Counted from the first letter of the stretch, positions 1 through 7,597 are shown. The stretch is DNA of 33,126 nt from an uncultured Alphaproteobacteria bacterium (GCA_949286245.1 CASECF010000019.1:1-33126), one strand, 5' to 3'. Translations and numbers: made by a program. The notes: generated by a model from the letters alone, not told the origin.

Positions 1-9
1 GAGCAGACA

Positions 10-330
10 ATGAATAAACTCTCCAAAGAAGATTTGGGTGATATGTTCCAAGCCATATTGCCGATACAGCAAAAACAAGTAGCCAAAGATTTGACCGCCA
101 AAGTCAGTGAGTATGACAATAAGAAGGATAAAGACGATGCGGTCAAAGAGGAAATTGATAACGCCAACCAAACCATATCGCGTATATCTGGCGAGCTGGA
201 GCAAAAAGGCGTCAGCAAAATGTATTTCCCCTCCATCAGTCGTTCACTCCGTTTCAGCGGTAATCAACAGCAACAACAGTCGCAATCACGCAACCCTCAG
301 CAATACAATCGCGGTGGAGAAGGGCGTTAG
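10..330 (+). CDS. Hypothetical protein, possibly C-terminal part
   Basis: A 106-residue, charged and mostly helical-looking protein. Lys/Asp/Glu-rich residues 25-50 are followed by a Gln/Asn/Ser-rich tail (residues about 84-105) typical of disorder. No signal peptide, membrane segment or family motif is visible. The frame is open back to the window edge and no convincing Shine-Dalgarno precedes ATG 10, so this may be the end of a longer gene that starts outside the window. A hairpin followed by a T-run lies just after the stop, so the transcript probably ends there. I do not recognise the family and assign no function. Confidence 0.55.
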   Translation: MNKLSKEDLGDMFQAILPIQQKQVAKDLTAKVSEYDNKKDKDDAVKEEIDNANQTISRISGELEQKGVSKMYFPSISRSLRFSGNQQQQQSQSRNPQQYNRGGEGR

Positions 331-340
331 CTTCAAGCAA

Positions 341-382
341 AAAAATCTCCCGCTTGACTTACCCCTTAAGGGAGCTTTTTTT
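341..382 (+). terminator. Candidate rho-independent terminator
   Basis: CTCCC at 347-351 pairs with GGGAG at 370-374, followed by a run of seven T (376-382). The loop is long and contains a second self-complementary stretch (CCCTTAAGGG). It sits just after the stop of the first gene. Confidence 0.6.
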
Positions 383-409
383 ACTGTCCAACTTTCGGGG
401 GACAGTTCA
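383..409. repeat. Hairpin resembling an IS3-family terminal inverted repeat
   Basis: ACTGTCC (383-389) and GGACAGT (400-406) form a perfect 7-bp stem around a 10-base loop. Read on the minus strand, the 27 bases begin with TGAACTGTCCCCCG and end in GTTGGACAGT. That pattern is like the ends of IS3-family (IS150-type) elements. No transposase or partner repeat is visible nearby, so it would be a solo end or footprint. The resemblance is from memory and has not been checked by a search. Confidence 0.3.
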
Positions 410-414
410 CTTTT

Positions 415-451
415 GGTGGGTTTTGTTTTAATGACTAACAAAAGGATGTTC
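415..451 (+). promoter_or_regulatory. Leader element shared with the gene at 29131 (copy 1)
   Basis: GGTGGGTTTTGTTTTAA (415-431), then nine unrelated bases, then AAAGGATGTTC (441-451), which includes the Shine-Dalgarno AAAGGA. The same two blocks in the same order, with an eight-base spacer, precede the small lipoprotein gene at 29131. The function is unknown. It could be a promoter/leader, a protein- or RNA-binding site, or a dispersed repeat. Confidence 0.6.
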
Positions 452-453
452 TT

Positions 454-813
454 ATGAAACGTATTTTAATAATGATGACAACTGTGTTGTGCCTTAACGG
501 ATGTACAACACACTTAACGGACTTATCGATGATATCAAATAAAAATGTTAACTTGAACAAAGTTGATATCGATCAACTTCCTCAAAAAAAGAATATTGAA
601 GGAGAAGATACCAAATTTGTCTTTCTGTTTATTCCCTTTGGGCAACCAACACTCAAAGGAGCATTAAATGATGCTTTGGAAAAAGGCGAAGGAGATTTAA
701 TGGTTGATGCTTCAATCTCTGCAACAAGCTGGTGGTTTTTAATCGGTCAAACCGGTTTAAAAATTAAAGGAGATGTTGTCAATACAAAAGGAGACATAAA
801 ACATGAAGATTAA
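454..813 (+). CDS. Small lipoprotein, tandem paralog A
   Basis: A 119-residue protein with a short lipoprotein signal peptide. A basic start and hydrophobic stretch end in the lipobox LNGC, so Cys17 should be acylated. The mature part carries an IEGEDTKFVF block, then ALNDALEKGEGDLMVD, and ends with a WW-containing hydrophobic strand (SWWFLIGQ). The next gene encodes the same layout, so the two are paralogs from a tandem duplication. The Shine-Dalgarno AAAGGA at 441-446 fits ATG 454. The 3' end overlaps the next start by 11 bases. It belongs to a recurrent small-lipoprotein type whose role I do not know. Membrane placement is predicted from the lipobox, and the inner versus outer leaflet is not decided. 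Confidence 0.8.
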   Translation: MKRILIMMTTVLCLNGCTTHLTDLSMISNKNVNLNKVDIDQLPQKKNIEGEDTKFVFLFIPFGQPTLKGALNDALEKGEGDLMVDASISATSWWFLIGQTGLKIKGDVVNTKGDIKHED

Positions 814-1153
814 ATTTTTTTCTATGATATCACTCATATTTTTATCTGCCTGTACGGTTAATCACGGTGATTTTACGGTTTTGAGCAATAAAATTGTATC
901 AACCCAAGATTTTGATATGGGGTCAAGCCAAAGAGTACGTCATATCGAAGGAGAGGACACAGCCCACATGATCGTTATATTTCCGACCGGAACACCACGA
1001 TTAGAAGCGGCATTAAATAATGCTTTTGAAAAAACAGATACGGATGTCATGACAGACGTGACCGTCCAAAGCTGGTTCTGGTGGATCCCCTATGTTTATG
1101 GGAATATGGGGTGGAAAGTGACCGGCGATGCGGTAAAAACCAGAAGTAATTAA
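803..1153 (+). CDS. Small lipoprotein, tandem paralog B
   Basis: A 116-residue lipoprotein with signal peptide and lipobox LSAC (Cys17). It aligns with the upstream gene in the same order: a SNK motif after the Cys, HIEGEDT, an ALNNAFEKTDTDVMTDV block and an aromatic FWWIP segment near the end. Sequence outside these blocks has diverged clearly, so the duplication is not recent. AAAAGGAG at 786-793 precedes ATG 803, which lies inside the end of the upstream gene, so translation is probably coupled. A strong hairpin after the stop closes this two-gene unit. Function unknown. Confidence 0.8.
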   Translation: MKIKFFSMISLIFLSACTVNHGDFTVLSNKIVSTQDFDMGSSQRVRHIEGEDTAHMIVIFPTGTPRLEAALNNAFEKTDTDVMTDVTVQSWFWWIPYVYGNMGWKVTGDAVKTRSN

Positions 1154-1156
1154 ACA

Positions 1157-1187
1157 AATAAAGGCGGATCAATCCGCCTTTATTCTT
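1157..1187. terminator. 12-bp perfect-stem terminator
   Basis: AATAAAGGCGGA (1157-1168), loop TCAA, then the exact reverse complement (1173-1184). The stem starts four bases after the stop of the second lipoprotein. The T-tract is interrupted (TTTATTCTT), so termination efficiency is uncertain. Confidence 0.8.
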
Positions 1188-1293
1188 AAAATGCCATTTT
1201 AATAAGATTTTAGTTTAAATAATCATGGAGCACAGAGACGACAGAGTTAAAATATAAAAAATAAGAAATATTTTCTCTTTTTTTTAGGAGTAC

Positions 1294-1322
1294 TTGTCAT
1301 TATCTAATTTTATGTATATAGT
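1294..1322 (+). promoter_or_regulatory. Sigma70-type promoter for sodB operon
   Basis: TTGTCA (1294-1299), exactly 17 bases, then TATAGT (1317-1322). Each hexamer matches consensus at five of six positions. The predicted start near 1329 gives a leader of about 20 bases carrying AAAGGAG (1337-1343) before ATG 1349. No Fur-like or other operator is obvious. Confidence 0.75.
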
Positions 1323-1348
1323 ACCACTTAAAACAGAAAGGAGACAAA

Positions 1349-1960
1349 ATGACAATTTCACTTCAACCCCTTCCCTATGCCCCAAACGCATTGGAACCAT
1401 TTATCAGTGAAAAAACCATGTCATTCCATTACGGGAAACACCACGCTACTTATGTTAAGAACACAAATGATTTAATACAGGGGACAGATCTTGAAAACGC
1501 TTCTTTGGAAACGATTATATTTGAGGCGGCTTCGGACAGTGTCTACACAGCGTTATTCAATAACGCCGCTCAAGCTTTTAATCACACTTTTTTTTGGAAT
1601 AGTTTAACCGATCAACCGAGCAAAAAAGAAATTCCGAATCGTCTGTTAGAAATGATTCAAGCTGATTTCGGCTCTTTGGAACAATTTAAAGCAGAATTTC
1701 AAAAAAAAGCGGTTGCACAATTCGGAAGCGGATGGGCCTGGTTGGTTTTTGAAGAGGGGCACCTCAAAATCATAACAACAGGGAACGCGAATACCCCACT
1801 CGTTCATCCGACACAAAAACCATTATTGTGCATTGATGTTTGGGAACACGCCTATTACTTGGATTACCAAAACGCTCGGCTTAATTTTGTTCAAGCGATT
1901 TTGGAACACTTGATCAACTGGGATTTTACCCTTAAAAACTTGGAAAAAGAGGAGAAATAA
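1349..1960 (+). CDS. sodB: Iron-type superoxide dismutase
   Basis: A 203-residue enzyme that dismutates superoxide to oxygen and hydrogen peroxide. All four metal ligands of the Fe/Mn family are in place: His27 in FHYGKHH, His79 in NHTFFWN, Asp163 and His167 in DVWEH. The Gln in AAQAFNHTF, four residues before the second His, is the position that carries the active-site Gln in iron-type enzymes, so Fe is more likely than Mn. No signal peptide, so cytoplasmic. Length is normal for the family. It is the first gene after a strong promoter, and the galE start codon follows its stop immediately, so these genes are probably cotranscribed. That is an unusual partner for sodB. Confidence 0.95.
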   Translation: MTISLQPLPYAPNALEPFISEKTMSFHYGKHHATYVKNTNDLIQGTDLENASLETIIFEAASDSVYTALFNNAAQAFNHTFFWNSLTDQPSKKEIPNRLLEMIQADFGSLEQFKAEFQKKAVAQFGSGWAWLVFEEGHLKIITTGNANTPLVHPTQKPLLCIDVWEHAYYLDYQNARLNFVQAILEHLINWDFTLKNLEKEEK

Positions 1961-2923
1961 ATGCGTATTTTAGTCGTTGGAGGAGCAGGATATATTGGCA
2001 GTCATGTTGTCAAAGCACTTTTGGATTCAAACATAACGGTTCGTGTTTTTGATAATTTATCAACCGGTCAAGAAATCAATCTCTTCCAAACGGCTGAATT
2101 TATAAAAGGAGATATATTGGACGCAGACGCTCTTTTAAAAGCACTGGACGGGGTGGACGGCGTTGTTCATTTAGCCGCCAAAAAAGCGGTGGGCGAATCC
2201 ATGGAATATCCCGAAAAATACGCTCAAAACAATATAACCGGTACACTCAACCTGCTCAATGCCATGGTTCAACAAAAAGTAAACTATTTTGTTTTTTCTT
2301 CATCGGCGGCCGTTTACGGCATGCCGAAAGAAACAGTTTTGGATGAAACGGTTCCCGTTAATCCGATTAACTTTTACGGTTTCACGAAGTTAGAAATTGA
2401 ACGATTTTTGGAATGGTATGACCGATTAAAAAACATTAAATTTATTTCTCTTCGCTACTTTAACGCTGTTGGATATGATGAAACGGGAACTATTAAAGGA
2501 CTTGAAAAAAATCCACAAAACCTCCTTCCGATCATTATGGAAACGGCCATCGGACAACGAAAGTCTTTCTCTATTTTCGGGAACGATTATCCGACACGGG
2601 ACGGAACGTGTATTCGAGACTATATCCATGTTTCGGATTTAGCTTCTGCTCATGTTCTGGCACTTCAATACTTAACACAAAATAACCAAAGTCAAATTTT
2701 AAATTTGGGAACCGGCAGAGGGTTAAGCGTTTTGGAAATGGTGAAAAAAACAGAAGAACTTCTCAATCTGTCCTTAAACTATCGTTTTGCCGATCGTCGT
2801 CAAGGAGATCCGGCGATCCTGACGGCTTCTGCCCAAAAAGCAAAAGAAGTACTCGGATGGGAACCGACACATAGTAGTTTGGAAAACATCATTCGATCGA
2901 CTTATCGCGTTTATCAATCCTAA
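1961..2923 (+). CDS. galE: UDP-glucose 4-epimerase-like extended SDR
   Basis: A 320-residue NAD-dependent nucleotide-sugar epimerase, expected to interconvert UDP-glucose and UDP-galactose (or the N-acetyl forms). The N-terminal Rossmann motif GGAGYIGSH is at residues 7-15, the SSSAAVYG segment at 113-120 supplies the catalytic Ser, and Tyr139-x3-Lys143 (YGFTK) is the catalytic pair. CIRDYIHVSDLA and the NLGTGRG block are typical of GalE. Substrate specificity (Glc versus GlcNAc) cannot be read from this. GAGGAG lies at the end of sodB, six bases before the ATG. The following methyltransferase and two glycosyltransferases suggest that it supplies sugar for a local glycan. Confidence 0.92.
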   Translation: MRILVVGGAGYIGSHVVKALLDSNITVRVFDNLSTGQEINLFQTAEFIKGDILDADALLKALDGVDGVVHLAAKKAVGESMEYPEKYAQNNITGTLNLLNAMVQQKVNYFVFSSSAAVYGMPKETVLDETVPVNPINFYGFTKLEIERFLEWYDRLKNIKFISLRYFNAVGYDETGTIKGLEKNPQNLLPIIMETAIGQRKSFSIFGNDYPTRDGTCIRDYIHVSDLASAHVLALQYLTQNNQSQILNLGTGRGLSVLEMVKKTEELLNLSLNYRFADRRQGDPAILTASAQKAKEVLGWEPTHSSLENIIRSTYRVYQS

Positions 2924-2940
2924 ATTTTGGGGAAAACCAT

Positions 2941-3660
2941 ATGAGTTTTTTAACCAGAAACGTCACAACAAAAATCTATTTTATACTCGACCAACTATTG
3001 CCACCGATTGTACGAGACAACCGTCTTTTAATGAGTTTTTTAATTCGTCTTTTATATAAGGAAGCAACACCTTATTTTTTAACGTTCAAAGAAAAATTTC
3101 CCACCTTAACGGATGAAGAATATCTGGATATTTACAAAAAAACAGAACCCTATCAAATAAAACGTCCGACTGATTGCAACGATCTTTGTGTCCAAAAAAT
3201 TTTAAAAGAAATCGTCGGTCAAACCGTCTTAGATACTCCGTGTGGCAGAGGATATCTGGCACAAAAGATACGGGAGCAAGGCGACTATCGTGTCTCCGGC
3301 TTTGATTTATATATCTCGGATCAGTTAAAAAAAGAAAATCCCGATATTGAATTTTCTGAGGGATTTATCGAAAAAATGCCCTATCCCGATCATTTTTTTG
3401 ACACCGTTATTTGCACGCACTGTTTGGAACATGTTCGAGATATGCGTGTCGTCCTCAATGAACTACGGCGCATCACAAAAAAAAGACTGATTATTGTCGT
3501 GCCGAAACAGCGTCCTTACAAATATACATTTGATTTACATATTCGATTTTTCCCTTACACATTTTCATTTTTAACGGCTCTTGGCCCCATACCAACCGAT
3601 CATTCTTCAACATGCTTGGTATTGGGTGGAGATATTTATTATCAAGAGGATTTTAACTGA
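2941..3660 (+). CDS. Class I SAM-dependent methyltransferase
   Basis: A 239-residue protein. An N-terminal helical part of about 90 residues precedes a Rossmann-type methyltransferase domain. Motif I, VLDTPCGRGYLA (residues 96-107), binds S-adenosylmethionine. FDLYISD (121-127) carries the acidic residue after strand 2, and VICTHCLEHV (156-165) is the post-motif block typical of the Methyltransf_11/UbiE-like group. The acceptor is unknown. Sitting between galE and two glycosyltransferases, it may methylate a sugar or lipid-linked glycan (inference). A GGGGA-type ribosome site precedes ATG 2941. Its TGA stop overlaps the next ATG by one base (TGATG), which implies translational coupling. Confidence 0.85.
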   Translation: MSFLTRNVTTKIYFILDQLLPPIVRDNRLLMSFLIRLLYKEATPYFLTFKEKFPTLTDEEYLDIYKKTEPYQIKRPTDCNDLCVQKILKEIVGQTVLDTPCGRGYLAQKIREQGDYRVSGFDLYISDQLKKENPDIEFSEGFIEKMPYPDHFFDTVICTHCLEHVRDMRVVLNELRRITKKRLIIVVPKQRPYKYTFDLHIRFFPYTFSFLTALGPIPTDHSSTCLVLGGDIYYQEDFN

Positions 3661-4427
3661 TGAAAACACTCATTGTTATCCCCACATATAATGAAGCTCG
3701 AAATATTCCATCTCTTCTTCCTCAAATTTTAAATTATGTACCAAAAGCGCATATTTTGGTTGTTGATGATCATTCTCCGGACGGAACGGGAGAACTCGTT
3801 GATTCTTATATTTCCGAAAATCGTTTTAACAAACAATTATTCATCCTGCATAGAGAAAAAAAAGAGGGATTGGGAAAGGCGTACATCGCCGGTTTTCAAT
3901 GGGGCCTTGATAGGGGATATGATCTTTTTGTCAGCATGGATGCAGACTTTTCGCATGATCCCAAATATCTACCTGCTTTATTAAAAGAGATGCAAACAAA
4001 TGATCTGGTTATCGGCTCACGTTATATCTCGGGCGGAGGTGTCGTTAATTGGTCACTGCTTCGAAAAATTATTTCTCGAGGCGGTTCTTTGTATGCGCGG
4101 ATTCTTCTCCTGTCCGGTATTCATGATTTAACGGGAGGATTTAACTTATATAAAGCTGAAAATTTAAAAAAAATACAGTTAAATCATATTCTCTCAAACG
4201 GATATTGTTTTCAAATCGAAATGAAATTTCGGCATCAATTATTGAACTTAAAAATCAAAGAATCTCCGATTATTTTCCATGACAGAACTCTCGGGCAATC
4301 AAAAATGAGCAAAAATATTTTTAAAGAGGCCATTCTCAAAACCGCCCTGCTCGGCATCAGTCGTTTTCGTCTCAAACGTCATCTGAGCACTGTTGAAAAA
4401 TCCAAACTGGCTCTTTCTTCGGAGTAA
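3660..4427 (+). CDS. Polyprenyl-phosphate mannosyl-/glycosyltransferase (GT2, DPM1-like)
   Basis: A 255-residue GT-A fold glycosyltransferase of family 2, in the group of dolichol/polyprenyl-phosphate mannose synthases. It would move a sugar from a nucleotide donor to a polyprenyl phosphate on the cytoplasmic face. Motifs: VIPTYNEARNI (6-16), VVDDHSPDGT (34-43), and SMDADFSHDP (92-101), which holds the metal-binding DAD. SRGG and the DLTGGFNLY segment follow, as in DPM1. There is no C-terminal membrane domain, so this is the short soluble form. The GT-C gene immediately downstream is the natural user of its lipid-linked sugar product. Confidence 0.9.
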   Translation: MKTLIVIPTYNEARNIPSLLPQILNYVPKAHILVVDDHSPDGTGELVDSYISENRFNKQLFILHREKKEGLGKAYIAGFQWGLDRGYDLFVSMDADFSHDPKYLPALLKEMQTNDLVIGSRYISGGGVVNWSLLRKIISRGGSLYARILLLSGIHDLTGGFNLYKAENLKKIQLNHILSNGYCFQIEMKFRHQLLNLKIKESPIIFHDRTLGQSKMSKNIFKEAILKTALLGISRFRLKRHLSTVEKSKLALSSE

Positions 4428-4469
4428 TTCGTTTTTAATATCTCTTCATATACAAATTCAGGAAACAAC

Positions 4470-5990
4470 ATGTATTCATTTATCCAAAAACACATTATCA
4501 TTTTTTCACTTATAATCTGCTTTTGTCTTTATCTTCCCCTCATGTTCACAAATAATGTCGGACATGATGAAATTTGTTCCTTAATAATGGCAAATCTTCC
4601 CTTTACGGATTTATTTCATCTTGTCTTAGAAGACGGACATCCACCTCTATTTGCTATTTTGCTTAAATTTTGGATGATGGGAACAGACATGTACCACCTG
4701 TTTTTTATTCGGTGTTTTCCGCTTCTCTGGATTTTTTTAACAGCTCTTTTGGGTGTTTTTCCGATTAAGCGCCTCTTCGGATACAGAGTCGGGCTGCTCT
4801 TTTTCCTGACCGTTCTTTTTATGCCGGGGACATTGTTTTTGGCTCTCGATATTCGCATGTACGGTATGGCTCTGTTCGGTATTACCGCTTCTCTTGTTTA
4901 TGCTTGTGCGATTGTGCAAGACAACAAAAAATCGGATTGGCTTAAATTGGGATTTGTCACTCTTTTAGCAATCAACACGCATTATGTGGCTGCTTTTACG
5001 GTCGGACTCACCTATATCTTTTGTTTTGCCCGTTTTTTTATTCCACCGACACAAAATAAAAGAAAAGCCCTTCAACTGTTGGGATTGGGATGTATTCTTT
5101 TTATCTTATATATTCCTATCTTATATTTATTTCATATCCAATCTCAAAATATGTATGACTTATGGTTTCCGAAACTGGAATATATCGAAAGCGTCTTCTC
5201 GTTTTTGATGCGCGGAACAATCCTTCGAAACATTCATCAAGCCATGCTTTTCTTTGTACTTGTCCTCATGGGAACTCTTTACTTTTCCATCTTATATTTT
5301 TGTCTCAATTATAAAAAAATCACGGTTCATTCCGTTCAAAAACAAAACATCCTGATGGTTTTATGCGTTTTTCTCTCTTCTTTTATCGGAATGATTTTAA
5401 TTTCGTATTTTGTCAGACCCATGTTGATTTGGCGTTATCTGACCCCCCTGTACGGATGTTTAATTTTAGTAGGAGTCTTTGTTTTTGCTCATGATAAAAA
5501 ATTAACAACGACATATTTGGCCCTTTTATTTTTATCTCTCATGTCTTGGTATCCCTTTTCCTTCGCACAAATATATGATCCTTTAAATAAAGGCTTTACA
5601 CAAAAAATCACTCAAGATTCGGGGAGTATTGTACTGGCCAATTCGAGTCATACATTTTATTTAATGAAATATTATAAACCATCACCTGTCTTTTATCTGC
5701 CGTTTCAAAAAGAACTCATTTTTAATAAAAACCTTTTTAAAGAACATCAAATAAAAAGACAGGATATTCCCACATTAGAAAAAGCGCTTCATCAAAAGAA
5801 ACTCTACTATTTTGCAACTGAGGGGCAACATTTATGTAATACTTATTTAAAAAATCAATATGATAATGGTTCATATTGTCTGAAACAAATCAACAAAGAT
5901 GAATTATGTGCTCTCATCCTTTTTTCGGAGCATACCGGATATTCCTTTGATTCGGAACTTGTACAAGCTTTTTGTGAAAAAGTCTCCTAA
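4470..5990 (+). CDS. Integral membrane glycosyltransferase, GT-C/ArnT-PMT-like
   Basis: A 506-residue polytopic membrane protein with roughly ten or more hydrophobic helices in residues 8-390 and a soluble periplasmic-type tail. The first external loop contains GHDE (31-34), and a second acidic site lies in LEDGHPPL (53-60). This is the layout of GT39/GT83 enzymes, which use polyprenyl-phosphate sugars. It probably transfers the lipid-linked sugar made by the upstream GT2 enzyme to lipid A, another glycan or a protein on the periplasmic side. The acceptor cannot be predicted. AGGA six bases before ATG 4470 fits. A 42-base gap separates it from the upstream gene in the same direction. Confidence 0.85.
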   Translation: MYSFIQKHIIIFSLIICFCLYLPLMFTNNVGHDEICSLIMANLPFTDLFHLVLEDGHPPLFAILLKFWMMGTDMYHLFFIRCFPLLWIFLTALLGVFPIKRLFGYRVGLLFFLTVLFMPGTLFLALDIRMYGMALFGITASLVYACAIVQDNKKSDWLKLGFVTLLAINTHYVAAFTVGLTYIFCFARFFIPPTQNKRKALQLLGLGCILFILYIPILYLFHIQSQNMYDLWFPKLEYIESVFSFLMRGTILRNIHQAMLFFVLVLMGTLYFSILYFCLNYKKITVHSVQKQNILMVLCVFLSSFIGMILISYFVRPMLIWRYLTPLYGCLILVGVFVFAHDKKLTTTYLALLFLSLMSWYPFSFAQIYDPLNKGFTQKITQDSGSIVLANSSHTFYLMKYYKPSPVFYLPFQKELIFNKNLFKEHQIKRQDIPTLEKALHQKKLYYFATEGQHLCNTYLKNQYDNGSYCLKQINKDELCALILFSEHTGYSFDSELVQAFCEKVS

Positions 5991-6016
5991 ATTTTAAAGG
6001 AAACAAAATAAAAAAC

Positions 6017-6045
6017 TTGATTTTTTTGAAAAAGTCGCGTATACT
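6017..6045 (+). promoter_or_regulatory. Promoter for tRNA-Leu
   Basis: TTGATT (6017-6022), 17-base spacer, TATACT (6040-6045). The predicted start near 6052 lies six bases before the mature tRNA 5' end. A GTCGCG stretch just upstream of the -10 is G/C-rich in an otherwise AT-rich region. Confidence 0.7.
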
Positions 6046-6057
6046 CTTCCGAAGAAA

Positions 6058-6142
6058 GCGGTTATGGCGGAATTGGTAGACGCTCAGCGTTGAGGTCGCT
6101 GTGGAGAAATCCGTGGAAGTTCGAGTCTTCTTAACCGCACCA
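6058..6142 (+). tRNA. tRNA-Leu (anticodon GAG)
   Basis: An 85-base type II tRNA with CCA encoded. The acceptor stem GCGGTTA/TAACCGC is perfect. The anticodon stem CAGCG/CGCTG encloses the loop TTGAGGT, giving anticodon GAG, which reads CUC/CUU. A long variable arm (GGAGAAATCC) precedes the T-arm, whose loop is TTCGAGT. It is followed directly by a terminator hairpin. Confidence 0.95.
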
Positions 6143-6144
6143 AA

Positions 6145-6169
6145 GACCACCCAAACGGTGGTTTTTTTT
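6145..6169 (+). terminator. Terminator of tRNA-Leu
   Basis: ACCACC (6146-6151), loop CAAAC, GGTGGT (6157-6162), then a run of T. It begins four bases after the CCA end. Confidence 0.85.
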
Positions 6170-6272
6170 ATGACTATTTGCAGGTTAAAATCAGCACGCC
6201 CTTCATTTGTTTTAACTCAAACGGTGGTTTTTGAATATTTTCAGATTAAAATTAGCCCCTCTGATTTGTTTT
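6152..6272. repeat. Degenerate 66-bp tandem duplication after the tRNA
   Basis: CAAACGGTGGTTTTT occurs at 6152 and again at 6218. Each copy is followed by similar blocks in the same order: a GA-TATTT-CAG stretch, TTAAAAT-AGC, and ATTTGTTTT. The first copy contains the right half of the tRNA terminator, and the second keeps the GGTGGT arm but not the left arm. It looks like an old tandem duplication that has drifted. There is no coding potential. Confidence 0.65.
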
Positions 6273-6386
6273 CCGTTTTCTTATTTTGTTGGGGGATGAC
6301 GAAAATAATTTAAAAAACCTTTTTATATAAAATAAGACATTCATTATTTTTTTAACTTCCAAAATATTGGATTTTAAATAAAAATC

Positions 6387-6415
6387 TTTTCAAAAAAAAT
6401 TTTTTTTGATATACT
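6387..6415 (+). promoter_or_regulatory. Candidate promoter of the Hpt-regulator-kinase operon
   Basis: TATACT at 6410-6415 is a good -10. The -35 at the right distance (17 bases) is TTTTCA (6387-6392), four of six. The leader is about 35 bases and carries AAGGAG before ATG 6457. Confidence 0.5.
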
Positions 6416-6456
6416 GACAAAAAACAAAAAAGATATATGTAAAAAAGGAGAATTAT

Positions 6457-6918
6457 ATGTCTGATTTTTCTGAATTACCCCCTATTTTTCAACAGAAAAA
6501 AGAGACGACATCATCTCAAAATGAAGTCAATTCAATGGAGAAAAAAGCTTCTGATGTTATTGCCGATTTGGCTCAAAAATACCCAAGTTGGGCTATCACG
6601 GATGTCCTCAAATTAAAAAAATCCTTGAACGACGCCAAAAGCCTTTCCGGTGAGGCAAGAATACACTTGATCCAAACAGAACTTTACAAAACAGCTCATG
6701 ATATTAAAGGTCAAGGAGCTACCTTTGGTTATCCTCTTATGACGGAACTTGGAGCACATTTATGTCGTTTTATTAAATCATCCTCCAAGTTTGATCGAGA
6801 AGAAATGGATCAAATTAAGCAGGATATTGATGATATGGAAAGAGTCATTCGTGAAAAAATATCCGGAGACGGAGGACAAGTCGGCTACTTAATTTTAGGT
6901 CGTCTGCAAGGAGAATAA
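6457..6918 (+). CDS. Hpt (histidine phosphotransfer) domain protein
   Basis: A 153-residue cytoplasmic protein. After a polar N-terminus (about 30 residues), the rest is helical. TAHDIKGQGATFGYP (79-93) carries the phospho-accepting His81 with the Lys and Gly spacing of Hpt domains. Hpt proteins shuttle phosphate between receiver domains. It is the first gene of a three-gene operon with an OmpR-type regulator and an EnvZ-like kinase, and only one base separates its stop from the regulator start. The kinase has no receiver of its own, so an Hpt partner is not needed for the simple His-Asp route. It may therefore link the regulator to another kinase or act as a phosphate sink (inference). Confidence 0.85.
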   Translation: MSDFSELPPIFQQKKETTSSQNEVNSMEKKASDVIADLAQKYPSWAITDVLKLKKSLNDAKSLSGEARIHLIQTELYKTAHDIKGQGATFGYPLMTELGAHLCRFIKSSSKFDREEMDQIKQDIDDMERVIREKISGDGGQVGYLILGRLQGE

Positions 6919-6919
6919 T

Positions 6920-7597
6920 ATGGAATCGCGCCCCCATATTTTGGTTGTGGATGATGATTCTCGTTTGAGACGCTTATTGAAGAAATATTTAAGTGAGAAC
7001 GGGTTTTATGTTTCAGAAACCGCTAATACGGTTGAGGCGACACAAGCTTTATCTTTATTTTGCTTTAATATTTTAATTATGGATGTCATGATGCCCGGTC
7101 AAAATGGGCAAGAATTCACTAAAGAATTAAGAAGTAAAAACGTACAAACACCTATTTTAATGCTCACGGCCATGGGAGATACGGATAACCGCATTTCGGG
7201 ATTGGAGGCCGGTGCCGATGATTATTTGGGAAAACCTTTTGAACCTAAAGAACTTCTTTTAAGAATCAACAACATTTTAAAAAGACAATCTAAAATCCAA
7301 ACCAATCAAAACATTCTTTTCGGAGAGTGTTCATATTCCCCTCAAAAAGGAATATTAACAAAAAATGGATCTCCTGTCTTTTTAACAAATACCGAACAAG
7401 ATCTTCTCAAAATTCTGGTTCAAAAAATCGGGAATATCGTTTCCAGAGAAGAATTGGGCACTCTTCTCGAAACAGATAATTTAAGAACGGTTGATGTCCA
7501 AATTACGAGATTACGCAAAAAAATTGAAACAGATATCAAAAAACCATTTTGCATTCAAACCGTTCGTGGTCAAGGCTATATGTTGGTGTCCAAATGA
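6920..7597 (+). CDS. OmpR/PhoB-family response regulator
   Basis: A 225-residue two-domain DNA-binding regulator. The receiver domain (about 5-120) has the acidic pair in VVDDD (9-13), phospho-acceptor Asp55 in MDVMMPG, LTAMGDTD with the switch Thr, and the conserved Lys in LGKPFEP. A winged-helix DNA-binding domain follows (about 130-223), ending in TVRGQGYML. The stop overlaps the kinase start codon (ATGA), a common coupling for cognate pairs. Target genes are not evident. The type IVb pilus operon about 3 kb downstream is a possible but unproven target. Confidence 0.93.
   Translation: MESRPHILVVDDDSRLRRLLKKYLSENGFYVSETANTVEATQALSLFCFNILIMDVMMPGQNGQEFTKELRSKNVQTPILMLTAMGDTDNRISGLEAGADDYLGKPFEPKELLLRINNILKRQSKIQTNQNILFGECSYSPQKGILTKNGSPVFLTNTEQDLLKILVQKIGNIVSREELGTLLETDNLRTVDVQITRLRKKIETDIKKPFCIQTVRGQGYMLVSK

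Noticed and set aside
107-457. Open frame of 116 codons overlapping the first gene
   Set aside because: It runs through the terminator and the leader element, and has no ribosome site or sensible composition.
7549-7593. Earlier in-frame start for the histidine kinase
   Set aside because: It lies within the response-regulator gene without a ribosome site. ATG 7594 in the ATGA overlap is the usual arrangement.
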